From positions 868,001 through 932,000 of the forward strand of contig JABMLP010000001.1 in assembly GCA_013176395.1 (NCBI GenBank): 64,000 nucleotides of DNA. The letters are read 5' to 3'. The translations under genes and the position numbers were made by a program. This document shows positions 26,782 to 38,432 of this stretch, in pieces; the stretch's first letter is position 1; every line of letters begins with the position of its first letter. The DNA comes from Venturia oleaginea (lineage: Eukaryota; Ascomycota; Dothideomycetes; Venturiales; Venturiaceae). The notes beneath the pieces were generated by a model. The model ran no database searches, had not been told where the DNA came from, and saw only the letters and a program-made list of their open reading frames with translations.

Positions 26782-28384
26782 CTAGATTACATCTCCATCA
26801 TCCAAAACCATTCCAATTCTCACCAAAGTTGATGGTCGTGTCCGGTTGCCCATCTCTTTCTCCGTGGCAGAGATGGTCGTCAAAAATGTTGAGTCTGTTA
26901 CTTTGCCTCCTTGGGGCAAGACCACAACTATTCTCATCAATGTCGATGCGCGCTCCCGTTTTCTGGGCTCATTTACATTCATCGGTGTGCTTGCCAGAAA
27001 TGCAGAGTCGGTCACCTGGCCACCATTTGGCAGCGAGACGCCTACCCTCATCAATGTCGAGGCGCGATATCTTTTCCCCATCTCCTTTCTGTCTGCTGGA
27101 GTAAGTGGTATGAATGTGGAATCGGTGACCTTACCCCCTTTAGGTAGTATGACCCCGATTCTCATCAGCATCGAGGCACGAGACCGAGTCCTTATGTCTT
27201 TGTCCTCATGTTTACTCCAGTTATCGTCTCTTGTGCCGATATTCAGCAAACTTGTTCTGACCTCTCCTCCCCATCCCGCGAGCGCGTCCTCTTCCACTAG
27301 ACCTCTGTCAGGCAGAAGAACTCCTATAGCCCCTTCTTCATCGGCAGTGGGTAGTCTCGGGACTTCTTCCTCATCCGTATATGAGTGTTCTACAGCATCA
27401 CTTTTGCCAGATTTATCGTCGTTCGGTTGAGACTGATGTCCAGATCGCATGGCAGACAGGAATCGTGGTATGTTCCTGGCGAAAAAAGGGCGGAGTACTA
27501 CAGCTGAGGCACAAATGATGGCAATTGTTGACTCTAAAGGCGTCCATATTCCTCCCCTTGACGCGAGATTCGAGACGGAAAACCCCATACTCAAGAACCG
27601 GATCGCTGAGATGAGTATATCCCTATAAGTACGATTAGCGCTCTCCAGCAGAGAAAAATGTTGCATATGGGTGAAACTAACAGTGATCCAAATCCAAAAA
27701 CGAGAACTACGGTGATTTTGGTCCTCCGGTCCATTTCAAGACTCCTAATCTTGGGAAGTGGGATGATGAAGATCACCAAACTTGTAATGATGTTCCCAAT
27801 GCCGCCTGGCCAGAACCAAATAGTGTTTGATAGGCAGATCCCTTGCTCGTTCCAGAAGGCAGAAACAGGGGCGCAGTGGAAAATTATGAGTATCACTTGC
27901 ATGATAGCGTTGCAGGCCACCAGTGCGACACCACACCAACAGGCTTGGACCGTCTTCCCTTGAGGAAATATACGGAGGTATTGGACCAGAAGGGACAATT
28001 TCGAGCAAGTGAGGATCAGACTGTGCATGATCAGAGTGCAGAAGAACATCTATGGTGATATCGTTATGAGTGTTGTCAAGGTGGAGCTTTCTTTACACTG
28101 ACCTTGAGATATGTTATTTTTTGAGGATTCACGCCTTCATATTGTATGATGGAGATGAAGAGAAGAAGCTGCTCCTGTATGGCCAAGAGCTAGGCCCAGT
28201 TAGCATGTATGATGATGAAGAGAGTCTTAACACGTACCCAGGCACAGATGACAAGTATGTCTTCTGGTCCATGATTCTTCGAGACGCGGTAGCGGATATC
28301 ACATCGAATTAGTAGGACGACTGTCGCAAGTGCCAAAAATGTGACGGTTATGCCAATCGCTAGAGGGTCAGATATACCAGTCAT
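26782..28384 (-). CDS. Pth11-like seven-helix receptor with tandem-repeat tail
   Basis: Predicted 480 residues from four exons. Introns are 28190..28237, 28050..28102 and 27623..27681; each has a GT donor, AG acceptor and consistent frame. The start at 28384 (MTGISDPLAIGITVT) opens the first membrane helix. Features of the fungal rhodopsin/Pth11-like family include HGPEDILVICAW, SKLSLLVQYLRIFP and TPLESTIAIICASAVVLRPFF. About seven helices occupy residues 1-280. The cytoplasmic tail ends in three 38-residue repeats plus a partial fourth, each beginning R-A-S-x-L-M-R-I/V and carrying GGxVTDS. Relatives sense surfaces or ligands at the plasma membrane; the ligand is unknown. The coding-repeat tail is unusual. 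Confidence 0.85.
26785..27180 (-). repeat. Coding minisatellite: 114-bp unit, 3.5 copies
   Basis: The last 132 residues of the Pth11-like protein consist of units of 38, 38, 38 and 18 residues. Shared positions are R-A/P-S-x-L-M/V-R, L-P-x-G-G-x-V-T-D-S and a K/R-rich joint. The repeats have diverged at the protein level, so they are not a recent slippage product. Confidence 0.9.
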
Positions 28385-29262
28385 CTCTGGCGATGGAGAG
28401 CATTGGGAAAGAGAGAAAGCAGAGTGAAGACTCTGCAAACGGCTTTGAGTATGCAGAGCTGGGCATGGTAGATGGTCTAAGATTAAAGGAATGTGGAAGA
28501 GATCAATATTCGTCTGGCACGGCCACCGACCAAGGGAGACGCCCGTCAACTGACCTTGCTTCCTGATCTAATTACGGACGCAGAGTATACTGTGAAGATT
28601 TGCCTACATGTCGTCGATCTTTCGAGGAGATGGTTGGTGAAGTGCACACAGTATTCGGCGGTACCGTGCATCGTCAAGGGACATACGGAGTACAGGTCAG
28701 GTGGAGCTGAAATGCAGAACTATCATTCAACTGCAGTTTGCCGCTGAATCGCTGTTGGATCTGTTTGAGAGGTGTAATTATAGTTCCGAGGAATAGGAGA
28801 TCCGTTTAGCCCGGTCCTGCAGATTGGTGGAAATTAATACAGAAAAACGTGACTGTCGATCTCTTGTGCTTTCTCCCTTCTCAACCCTTCACTCTTTTCC
28901 TCTCCCGCTTCTTCTATTTCTGCCTTTACTAATTGAACTCCTGGATGTCGCAAGAGAATGGGCGCATTTCCCAATGCAGAATGCTCTGTACGCTTCAAAC
29001 GGGCAGCACTTCGTTGTTCAGCATTTGAGAGCATTGAGCAAAAGAGTGCCATTGAAACCAACCATATTTTGGCACTTGGTTGTAAACATATACAAGAAGC
29101 GAATTACCGGCAAAATTCTCCGGCGGGTATAGACCACCTGATGCCGGGATAAACCGTCCGTAAACTCAGACATCATTGCCCATCTGCTACAGACCCTCGA
29201 GAATGAACACCAAGCAGACTTGGTCAACAAATGAAATTCGAGCAATCTGGCCGGAGCTGGAT
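28385..29262. other. Intergenic region between receptor and ZIP gene
   Basis: The promoter of the receptor and the 3' flank of the zinc transporter lie here. Short ORFs at 28493-28747 and 28824-29132 show no recognisable motif. Confidence 0.5.
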
Positions 29263-30901
29263 TTACGCGAAAGCTCCCACAATGGACATGCCCGCCGCTG
29301 CGCAGCGTTAGTTTCAATCGACTAAGAATGGGAAGGAAAATGACTTACCACCCATGAGAACGAAGCTGAATGCCAGCATTTTCTTCTTGTTCGTCAAAAG
29401 TCTGTCCGCCTCCTCTGAGAGGAAATCCGCATGCAGAAGATCTACCAATCCAGCGTAGATCAACAGTCCGGAAGAGAATGCATTGAAGAATCCGACGAGG
29501 ATGAGTGCGAAGGCACTGTTAGGGTCATATGTGTTCCTCGTGATAAGTCCGATGGCTTGTCCGATTGGAGCTGTGGTTCCAAATGCGAACACAAGAGCCC
29601 AAGGTTTCCAGCTGCCCTTTGGATATGGCACTGCTGCGATACGAGACCCGAGACCAAGACCTTCGAATGTTTGATGAAAGAGAATGGCGATCAATAAAAC
29701 GATGAAGCCCTCGGTAGTGATCGACACCGTCATCCCGACGAAGACGGAGTGGAATAGTATACCTCCTTCGAGAAGCGTAATCTCCATCGACATTTTCTTC
29801 AAGACCATTGGGTCAACGGATCCATGCTCTAGGTCCACCACGCCAAAATCCTCGGCCTCAGAGGACTCTGTCATCTCAACATGCGATTTTTCTTGGATCG
29901 ACTCTCGGGAGCGGTAGGATGGCAGTGAAGGCGCATAGCGATTCATCATTCCAAGCATCTCGTTGCGCTGACGAACATACTGCTCGTAGAATGCAATAAA
30001 CCACATTGGCATTTCAGAACCGGCTTCAATATCTAGAAAGCCCATTTCAAGGAACAACCTGTCGACTACATTAGCACGACGATCTCAGCCAGATTTAATT
30101 GGACGTACTCTTCAGCGGTCTTCTTCTCATCGGTCCAAACTGGATTGCCTTCATGATAACTTATGGCCCGCTTTGCCTGGGGAGATCCCTTGCTTACGGG
30201 AAGTGGAGGCAATGGATGTTGGAAGTTTCCGGAAAACTCTTCTCCTGTGGCTCCACCATGGGAGTGACCATGGGGCATTTTAGAGTGCATCCACATCTCT
30301 ACGCCGAACAGCATGAACATGGAGCCAAGTCCAATGACACCTGGCATTGCCGGGTACTTGTCGGTGAACAAATCGGGGAGGCATGGATTATTGAGGGATT
30401 GAAAAGCTGTAGGAAGCAACTGCTAATCATCAGCCACATAGCCCTGCTTTCTTGATCGAAGACTACACTCACATGGACGAAAGCCGTGGCTATAAGCACC
30501 CCGGTGCCAAAGTGCTTGCAAAAGAAGAAAACCCTTGGTGGGATTCTCAAACCCTTGAACTTCTTGGCTGCAAGAGGAAATCCAGCACCTGTGTGACAAT
30601 TAGCAATAGTCGAGTAATCGAGACTCGTTGCCTCATACTTACCAAGACATGAAAACGTAAGCACGAGAACTACGGTCGTCAGCAAAAACTTCTTGCAAAA
30701 ACTTCTTGCGCAATATCAAAGAATATCTGTTGACATACACAGTCCGATGACATGGATTGGCAAGTCATACACTTTTGGTGGTCCTGTCGTTCCACACTTT
30801 GGCTTCACACTTGGGATCACCATGGCTGGAGCGGTTGTGCTCATGTTCATCCCTGGAGCCACGGCAGCCAGACCGACAGCACCACTTCCTTGATAAGCCA
30901 T
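29263..30901 (-). CDS. ZIP-family zinc/iron transporter
   Basis: Predicted 453 residues from six exons. Introns are 30670..30738, 30589..30642, 30420..30472, 30059..30108 and 29298..29348; all are GT-AG and keep frame. The N-terminus is MAYQGSGAVGLAAV. Helices II-III contain FFFCKHFGTGVLIATAFVH. A His-rich cytoplasmic loop has MPHGHSHGG. The metal-binding helices IV and V carry EGGILFHSVFVGM and AILFHQTFEGLGLGSRIA, the hallmark of fungal Zrt-type importers. The last tiny exon gives the family ending GAAGMSIVGAFA. The protein most likely imports zinc across the plasma membrane. It stands head to head with the broken CDF transporter. No Zap1-type ACCTTNAAGGT site was noticed upstream. Confidence 0.93.
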
Positions 30902-32374
30902 GGTGAAAGTACCAGACTTCAGTTTGGTGTTGATCCTCTTCCTCTTAGGAGGCTGGAGGGGTTTCGGGGAGGATCGATCCGGGAGGGGACGGATGTTGCC
31001 GCTTTGGGACCGTTGAGTTTGGGCCAGAAAAGACCAAGGAATGACAAGGGTATAGAGTCGCCTGCGGCTCTACACAAAAACGATGAAAAGAATATGTTAA
31101 AATTCAAATTCGGTGATTCCCTTGAAGCGGGAATTCAGTCTTCCGGAGACGATTGTATTTTAAGATGAATGCAACGAACAAGAGAGCGTGCTGGAGCGTA
31201 GAGGCCGCGCAAAGTATTGCTTTAAGAATCAATATTCAAACCTCGTTTTCCTTACCAGAGCCCGCACTGTCGCACGCCTCTTCGGGTTAGGGCAATGATA
31301 TCCACAGCTCACTTCATGGAAAAGAAATGAACTGCTGTCGTCTTCACCAAATTTCTGGCTTTCGAGGCCGCGTTTACAAGCTTTGCGACTTCGTTGGTGC
31401 GAGCTAGTCACCCAGAGCTTGTAATCATGTTGTCCAGAACACGGTGCGGCTCTGTTCTTACTCGAGGCTTATTTCTAAAGCTTGTTCAATGTCCAATGAT
31501 ACCACATATGTTATCAAACAAGTGGAGAAAGTCTAGGGTCAAATATCGCTTGGCAAAGTAACAAGATGCAGGAAGCTTTAAGAACAGACATGCTCTCGCG
31601 CTTGGCGGCCTCTTTATGTGGTCTGAACTTTAGGATCTGATGCAAGTTCAGTCACGGGAGGCCCAGTACGTGTCTCCACTTCTTGTTGGTATCTATGCAG
31701 AATGCAGGCTTCGTGCTGTTGGACGGCTTGGCCCGTCAACTGAGACGAAACACGCCTGAGCTCTGATGATGGAGATTCCTGGCTGTGCAACTCGACCAGA
31801 TCTCGTAGAATTGTTTCCAGAGCACAGATAGCTCGGCGCAGATGGAGCTTTTCCACAGGTGGTCACTGCCTTGGAAACTGCTATCGATTATCCAGCCGTC
31901 TATAACGCTTTCCATGCGCTCGAGTCCTCGATGGTGGAAGAGAATTAAAGTTTCCGGGAGAGGCGCTAAAAACACAGACTAATGCATCAAAGCTGGGGGG
32001 GATCTCTTGGCGGCTACCCTGTAAACTGGACCCTCTAACAAACCTCGCGTAGATCTCTCCCACAGACAACGACTGCACCAGGCTGCGTTGGCATATCCCA
32101 GCCGTATCAAGTCCACGATGCGCAGATCACAGCGACTCACTCACGAGACAAGAAACTCAAGACATCTCCAACAAAGCTTGAAACGACACACAACGCGCTA
32201 CCACTGCTGCCAAGAACATAGATGAATTCAAGTTACTCGCACACTGAGGAGCCGACTCAAAAGCGTCTATGCCTGCGCTAGCCGCAACTTCCTTCCTCTT
32301 CTTCTTCTTTTTATCTGTAACGCTTCCATTCAGAACATCTGCAATAAGAGAAAGATCTCTAATTCCTCGCTGAA
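30902..32374. other. Shared upstream region of ZIP and CDF genes
   Basis: About 1.5 kb separates the two divergent starts. No supported ORF. It presumably holds both promoters; no metal-response element could be picked out by eye. Confidence 0.5.
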
Positions 32375-34884
32375 ATGCAATCGGGATGTGGGACTCTCCG
32401 AAGCCAGAATCGGCGAACCGAATCCTCTTCCGATTTATTCGCCTCAACTAATGGAAAGCACGGAAATCCAGTCAGGCTCTACCACAACCTCGTCCGAGGT
32501 CATCATCAACGAGAAAATAGCGATAAAAACACTTCCATCAACCAACAATACTCGACTGGCCAAACTGGACGCAAGAGCGACAGCGAACATGAAGACCCGC
32601 CTTCGCCGGGCGCCTTCAAAAGACCTAATATCTCTTCAAAGCAGCTAAAAGTCGAACATCCCAAGGCCAGCAAAAGAAAATTAAAGAAATTTTATACTCA
32701 ACAAAACCAGCTCATAGATCAATTCTTGCAAAGCGGCGATGAAGAACGTCTCCAAGCGCTGAACATGGAGGCCAATGGGCCCAAGATCAAGTTTGCGATC
32801 TGAATGTCTTCGGTGTGAACTTTTGTCTTTTTGTCATCCAGATGTACGCCGCTATTACGACGGGATCTCTATCGTTGTTTACGACCGCGGCGGATGCTTT
32901 TGTGGGTGGTTTCTTAAAGTGTGATGCTGCCATGTGCTGACGTTGGGTAGATGGATCTCGTGTCGTCGTGCGTTATGCTGGTAAACTCCTACCTGGCGAG
33001 GAGACCGAGTGTGTACAAATATCCTGTGGTACGGCAGTCCAAGAAATGCAGAACAAGATACGATGGCTAACAGAAAGATAGGGCCGAACTCGAATCGAGA
33101 CGATGGGGATCATTCTTTTTTGCGCTCTGATGACCACAGTCGCAGTGCAATTGCTCGTGAGTTGAGCTGAAGAATGGGAAAGCACAATTATTATACTGAC
33201 AACCGGATAGATCGAATCCGGTCGTGCATTGGGTGCAGGTGCTAAAGACGATGAACCGCTTGAGCTGGTGCCCCTTATTTGTGTCGGCGTGACCAGTACG
33301 TGGTCTTGGCTTCATCCGGATACTACAAGTTCCGCTGGCAACCTGCAGTCTTCTCCAAGTTTTGCATGATGATGTACTGCTTATTCCTGCGGCGCTATCC
33401 AGCTTGCAAGGTCTTCTTTGTGAGTTGCTTGGGCGCTGTCAAAGTTTGTTTGTTTTCTGACAAACCTCATAGATTGATCACCGCAATGATATCGTCGTAA
33501 ACGTGTTTGGTTTAATCGTGTCCATTGTTGGTACCAGGCTTGTCTGGTGGTTGGATCCTTTTGGAACTATTTGCATTGGCCTCCTCATCATGTTCTCAGG
33601 GGTATCCACTGCCTTCGAACATGTATGGCTCCTAGTCGGAAAATGAGCACCCAAGGAATTCACTGTCAAAAGATAGATGAAGCAGACTGATTTTTGAATT
33701 GAGAGGCTGAGGGCCTCGTATATATACACAATGTGTCTCGTGCACAGACCAATTCATTTGACATTCATCTCCAAGGTCATCTATAACGTATTCCACCACC
33801 GAGCCGGCCACACCACCGAGCCGGCCACTTTTCCTTGGCACAGCCCTTATCCTCTTCAACACGCAATGTCTCAACAACGCAACGCGATAGCCGTTCAAGA
33901 AGAAGGCAGAATTGATCTCGCTCTTCAGGCCTCTACCTCTGGCCAATTTCAAAGCCTGGGCACAATGCGCGAAGGTGTAAAAAGGATATTGAGATATCTT
34001 CTGAATCAGATAGCAGCACGACAGACTTGGAATCTATTGTTGATAGCGATAAAATTGAAGAGGCGTAATATGAGTTGGTCGTGCCAAGGAAAAGTGGCCG
34101 GCTCGGTGGTGGAATACGTTATGACAGATTCTGAAAGTCGACACTGCAAGTACCAACCCCGATGAGTCCTCAAGTAAGCTAACATTGTCAGTGTCGCGCA
34201 TACCATGCAGGAGGAAAATACTACGTTGAATTAGACATCATCATGGACGAACAGGCTCCCCTCAAAATAACACACGATGTCAGTCAAACCTTGCAACGGA
34301 AGATTGAAGGTGAGTTCCCAGCCCTGAGACAACATTAGACATAACCTAACAGTCACTCAGGTTTAGAAGATGTGGAGAGAGCGTTCGTCCACGTAAATTT
34401 ACCCTGTCTTTCCCTTCATACCCCAGCATCTAACATCGCACAGGTGGACTACGACGAAGACCACGATCCGCATGAAGAGCACAAATCCGTAACAGCGGCA
34501 CGCAAGCCCAAACGTACGTTGAAGGAGAGGATGGAAGATGCTAAGAAGATGATGGTGACGGTAATACCCGGTCTTGGAAAAAATGACGAACGGTAGGAGG
34601 GTATAAATGGGCTGCGTGAGCTTTATTGTAATTTTTTGGAGCCTCTTCTAGGGTTGAGGATATCCTGTGGGAAGTCCACCGTGCCGGATATAATGCGCGA
34701 TATTTGAGAAAAGTAAAGGGGGATGCGCTAGAGGCCAATGATCCTAAATTGTTACCTAAGATGTTAGTACCGCTTTTATTCGCACCTATCATACATAGCT
34801 TGAGTTGACATCCTTCTCCTCTTATTTCCTTCCAGGCATGGTCCTTGGAGAAGCTTGGAAGAGGGACAGTCGTCAGTTCATTAG
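32375..34884 (+). pseudogene. Mn-type cation diffusion facilitator (CDF), disrupted
   Basis: A CDF metal exporter of the manganese clade is readable through many canonical introns. Pieces in order: KRKLKKFYTQQNQLIDQFL, NFCLFVIQMYAAITTGSLSL, MDLVSSCVMLVNSYLARRPS, GRTRIETMGIILFCALMTT, SKFCMMMYCLFLRRYPACK, IDHRNDIVVNVFGL with VWLLVGK, CRAYHAGGKYYVELDIIMD, and VDYDEDHDPHEEHK. Lesions: a frame break near 32803; TGA at 33644-33646; a MITE at 33786-34119; frame loss around its target; and a GC donor in the next intron. Coding may continue by two plausible introns (34593..34651, 34763..34835) to a stop at 34884. Intact relatives move Mn into the secretory system or vacuole. The good state of the other exons suggests recent loss. 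Confidence 0.85.
33786..34119 (+). mobile_element. Fot1/pogo-derived MITE inside the CDF gene
   Basis: Inverted ends of about 40 bp (ACGTATTCCACCACCGAGCC at the left) enclose 334 bp. The left arm carries an extra 17-bp tandem copy. TA flanks both sides (33784-33785, 34120-34121). The interior keeps a transposase-like start (ATG 33866, MSQQRNAIAVQEEGRIDLAL) and an acidic tail ending EISSESDSSTTDLES with TAA at 34066-34068, in different frames. It is thus an internal-deletion derivative of a Fot1/pogo element. The exact duplication is ambiguous because the target was itself palindromic (ATAACG/CGTTAT). Confidence 0.8.
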
Positions 34885-35235
34885 TATGCCAAGAGGAAAG
34901 TTGACAGACTAGGGAGGGGATTCAAGAATACTCCATCTACTCTTTGAGCAGAAAACGATTTTAATTATTACCGGAATCTCCAGCTTCACCCGCTTCCCCT
35001 CCCACGAATAAACAATTCAGCTTCTTGTGATCAAGCTCGATGGAAGGCCCCGTCAGTCTTAAGCCAACTAATAAATCCCGTCCTTTTATCGCAGCAAAAA
35101 CAAATCCACACACAAATCGCCTATTCGACCCCCGCTCCAAATACCAACGAACGATCGCCGAAAAAAACGAAAATTGCTCAATAAAGTGTCTTTGCGGAAA
35201 CTCCTTTTATACAATGGCAATCAATATTGAGCCTT
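34885..35235. other. Intergenic region
   Basis: No supported gene. The ORF at 35040-35306 runs across the left end of the CACTA element and is not taken as real. Confidence 0.5.
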
Positions 35236-35487
35236 CACTACAGTCTTCACTTCTCAAAATCCACTCAAAATCCACTCAAATCACTCATTTGACACCAAAA
35301 CAATAATGCCAAGGCCATTCAATCCACACAAAAGGTGTCATTTACATAATTGAGTAGTATACAAGTGTCAATAGTGTCATTTTCATATTTGCGATAAACA
35401 CACGTGACCAACAATAACGCTAAAAATGCGAAGTAAACAACAAAAATAACTCCACATCTTGAACACCGATACCAAACCATATTTCGA

Positions 35488-36766
35488 CTACAACGTCGTC
35501 AGTTTCTTACGTTTAAACATAGGAAACGTTAGAGGTGCATGCTCTGACGTATATGGTTCAGCAACAACAACCCATTCCTCATCTGAGGCCAGTTCCATCG
35601 TGTGAACAACTGGAGCAACTTTAGCCAAATTCATTCGTGCAATTTCATTTTCTTCTTGCCGTGCATGCTTTCTTTGCCTACGAACTTCTCTTTGTTCAAT
35701 TTCCTTTCGCTTTACTTGTCTCTTATCTGTAGTAGCAGCCTTATCTCCATTTGTACGAAGCTTCTCGCTCTCTTTTCTGTCCCGTTTTGGTTTGCCGGAG
35801 TTTCGTATAGGAGGTTCGTCGTCGTTATCATTATCAGAGAGCTGGGAATTAAGGGCTGGCGCAGCGGCGGCGGCAGCCTCGGAGGCGGAAGATTTGGACG
35901 GAGATGGAATAGGTGATTTTGACCGAGCGTGCGTTGGAAACCTAGAGATTTTAGGCGATAATCCTAAGGCTATATCAACCATAGCCCGTTCACCACTTTC
36001 CGGGCCAGTTGTACGAAGACCATAATTGGAATTGGCCGACTCAGAATATGCCCTAGGCATTGGTGGGTCGCTGGATATAGCCGAGGTTTTTGAAGTTTTC
36101 GAAATTTTGCTCGCAGTTAACAAATTTTCTTGGAGTACCGAGCGTGGCGAACGAGAACGGGAGGAAGATATACTACTCTGTGTAGTAGTGTCGGTCTCTT
36201 GCCCTGAACTGCCTATAGAACTAGACGCTGATAGTATGTTTTGATGTAATGGTCGTAGACCTCTCCCGTTTTTATTCGCTTTTGATGGACGGCAAGCGTT
36301 TTTTCGTATGTCTTCTATCTTGATCGAGAAAAATGCTATTAACGGCCAGTCATTGACACACTGACGAAGTACAGGATAGGTAGCATATAGGCGCTCCATC
36401 ATTGCGGTAAGGTGATCTCGATCCTGCTTTTTGAGGGCCTTAGGGGCGAGAACCGTTGACCTAATTTGGACAATATTAGCGGTGTAAAAGTCTCAGTTCT
36501 GAGCGTTTAAGTGCATACCCTCTACGTTCAATCGTCTCCCATTCTGCATCAAGCCGTATAGCTTCATGACACATAGATCGGATCCCAGAACAACATTCTT
36601 TGAGTGTTTCTGCTCTCGAATCATAGGTAGAAGCTTGAATTGCTGTAAATGCATCCTTGACGTTTTCAAGAGACTTCAGAGGGAAGCCCTCAGGTGGGTA
36701 AAGATCTCGTGGTGTGTGAGAATCTCGTGGTAGGTAAGGATCTCGTGGTGGTAGAATAGCACACAT
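35488..36766 (-). CDS. CACTA companion gene, possible TNPA-like DNA-binding protein
   Basis: Two exons encode 406 residues. The intron 36461..36518 (GTATGC, GCTAATA, TTAG) restores frame. Residues 1-30 hold a Pro-rich repeat (PPRDPYLPRDSHTPRDLYPP). A helical part follows (about 30-140), then a Ser-rich, probably disordered segment. A highly basic stretch lies near the C-terminus (KRDRKESEK, TDKRQVKRKEIEQREVRRQR). The end, after a Trp-containing patch DEEWVVVAEPY, is FPMFKRKK. No catalytic motif is seen. Plant En/Spm elements carry a second gene, TNPA, that binds subterminal repeats; by position and charge this protein may do the same, which is an inference. It could also be a passenger gene. 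Confidence 0.75.
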
Positions 36767-37119
36767 TTTGAATAGGCTGAAAAGTCGAGATAGGTAGGTA
36801 ATAACCTAATAAAATGATGGCTGTGTAGCAAGGTGTTCGTTAAATACTTAGAAACAGCTTGTGGAGTGAGAAAAGATTGAGGTTCTCTCTATCTAAGGCT
36901 GTGGCACAAGGCCTAACTGTATACACTGATAGAGAAGATTCTAGTAGTGAGTGTATGAGATCATTGTCGATCAGGTTTTAAGTATATGAACTTCACATGA
37001 TACCGAGATGTTTCTTGGCCTAAGATATCTTAATATAACCATCCTCCTAAGTATAGGCAATGCCCACTGACTTCGATTAATAGGTTTTCCCCGCCCTTCT
37101 CATCCTTTTTTTTGCTAGT

Positions 37120-38302
37120 ATGGCTACAATTTGTTACTGGTGCACACCTCATCACCGCACTACATACACTACAATGAGCCGCCATCGTGACAAATGGCGT
37201 GCTAATCAAACGATTAATCCTACTATATTTTTACCCAGCCCCCTATACGTGCATACACCAATGCAAAATGCACAAGATCTCGCTTCCGGAGGTCCCAGTA
37301 ACGACAGTCTCGATACGCACGACGATATCAATACAAATATCGTGGAAGATGACGATTCAGAGGCTATGGAGGATGTTATATACGACGAGAATGGACTATC
37401 TCAGGAGCCTAATACAATACGGGGTATCGATTTTGAACAAGGTTTGATTCCTATACCCAACCCCATTTCCAGACCGCTCGGATCTCATGATATAGCTCAT
37501 TTACTATGGTAAAACATCATATACAGCTAAACTAACCGCTTTTTATAGTTACTGAGGCTGCTCAACAGCATATACGCCTCTTACATCTGGCTAATTGGGT
37601 TGTTACTGGTGGTCATACCCACTAGAACGTTTTTGCGCGTTGGTCAAGAAGTTATGTAGGTCGAAATCTGAATTAAGCCTCTCAGCCTCAAATGCACTAT
37701 TGAGGCGTGAACAGATCAACCATTTATCCCTCCTCGCAATTGACTCAACGATACATCATCCAGATATACCAGATCCGACGAGTTATCCGCAATATACTGG
37801 CCAAATCGGGATAGAAAATGTCAACTTCAGGCTTCAGGGAGCACAATTGGAGCTCCTGTACAATACTATTAATACGGCCGTCCATCCGAGCGAGATTACC
37901 TACTGGAAACGCTGCAAATTGAATGCATTGTTAACATTAGGGTCGGTAGTATCACAGCGGCGCTCTTGCAAAAACCGTAAAGACCATTTCGTATGTTATG
38001 CGAGTGGCGACGATGGTGCGTGTAGCTTTGGCTCAATACATAGCTTCTTACAAACACCACAGGGATGTCGATTCGCTCTGATCCGGCGCTGGAATGGTGT
38101 TGAGAGGGACCTGCGTGTTCACCAGATATGTATTGTAGGGGACTACGACGGGGACTGGGTTTTGGTGGAGTTGCAGGATATAATATGCCTAATCGGGCTA
38201 TTAGCGGAGCAGGATGCGGCGACCGGGGAGGTTATACAAATGATTGTAGGGAAGCCTGAGTTACTACTCAATGTGCAGCGACGAGGTTTGGCAAGGCCTT
38301 AA
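37120..38302 (+). pseudogene. CACTA transposase, internally deleted
   Basis: The N-terminal part (37120-37512) begins MATICYWCTPHHRTTYTTMS, a Cys/His cluster, followed by an acidic region. After a likely intron (about 37509-37547) a short segment TEAAQQHIRLLHLANWVV runs into a frame break near 37600. The C-terminal part resumes with YPLERFCALVKKLCRSKS and ALLRREQINHLSLL, the pattern seen at the end of CMC/Plavaka-type transposases. It runs to TAA at 38302. The catalytic middle, normally several hundred residues, is missing. The two ends meet at about 37590-37620. Confidence 0.7.
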
Positions 38303-38372
38303 AAGTACGATCAATGTATATTAGATTTGCGAGTATAGTCAGATCCTAGGTACCCAAATTTTAACCCTCATT

Positions 38373-38432
38373 TACTACTCAATACTACTCAATATCACTC
38401 AATACCACTCAATACTTCTCAATGCTACTCAT
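38373..38432. repeat. Subterminal 10-bp tandem repeat of the CACTA element
   Basis: Six units of TACTACTCAA-like sequence follow each other with 10-bp period. Related ACTCAAA motifs occur at 35250-35285, and an inverted ATTGAGTAGT at 35349-35358, near the other end. Such arrays are binding sites for accessory proteins in plant CACTA elements. Confidence 0.85.
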
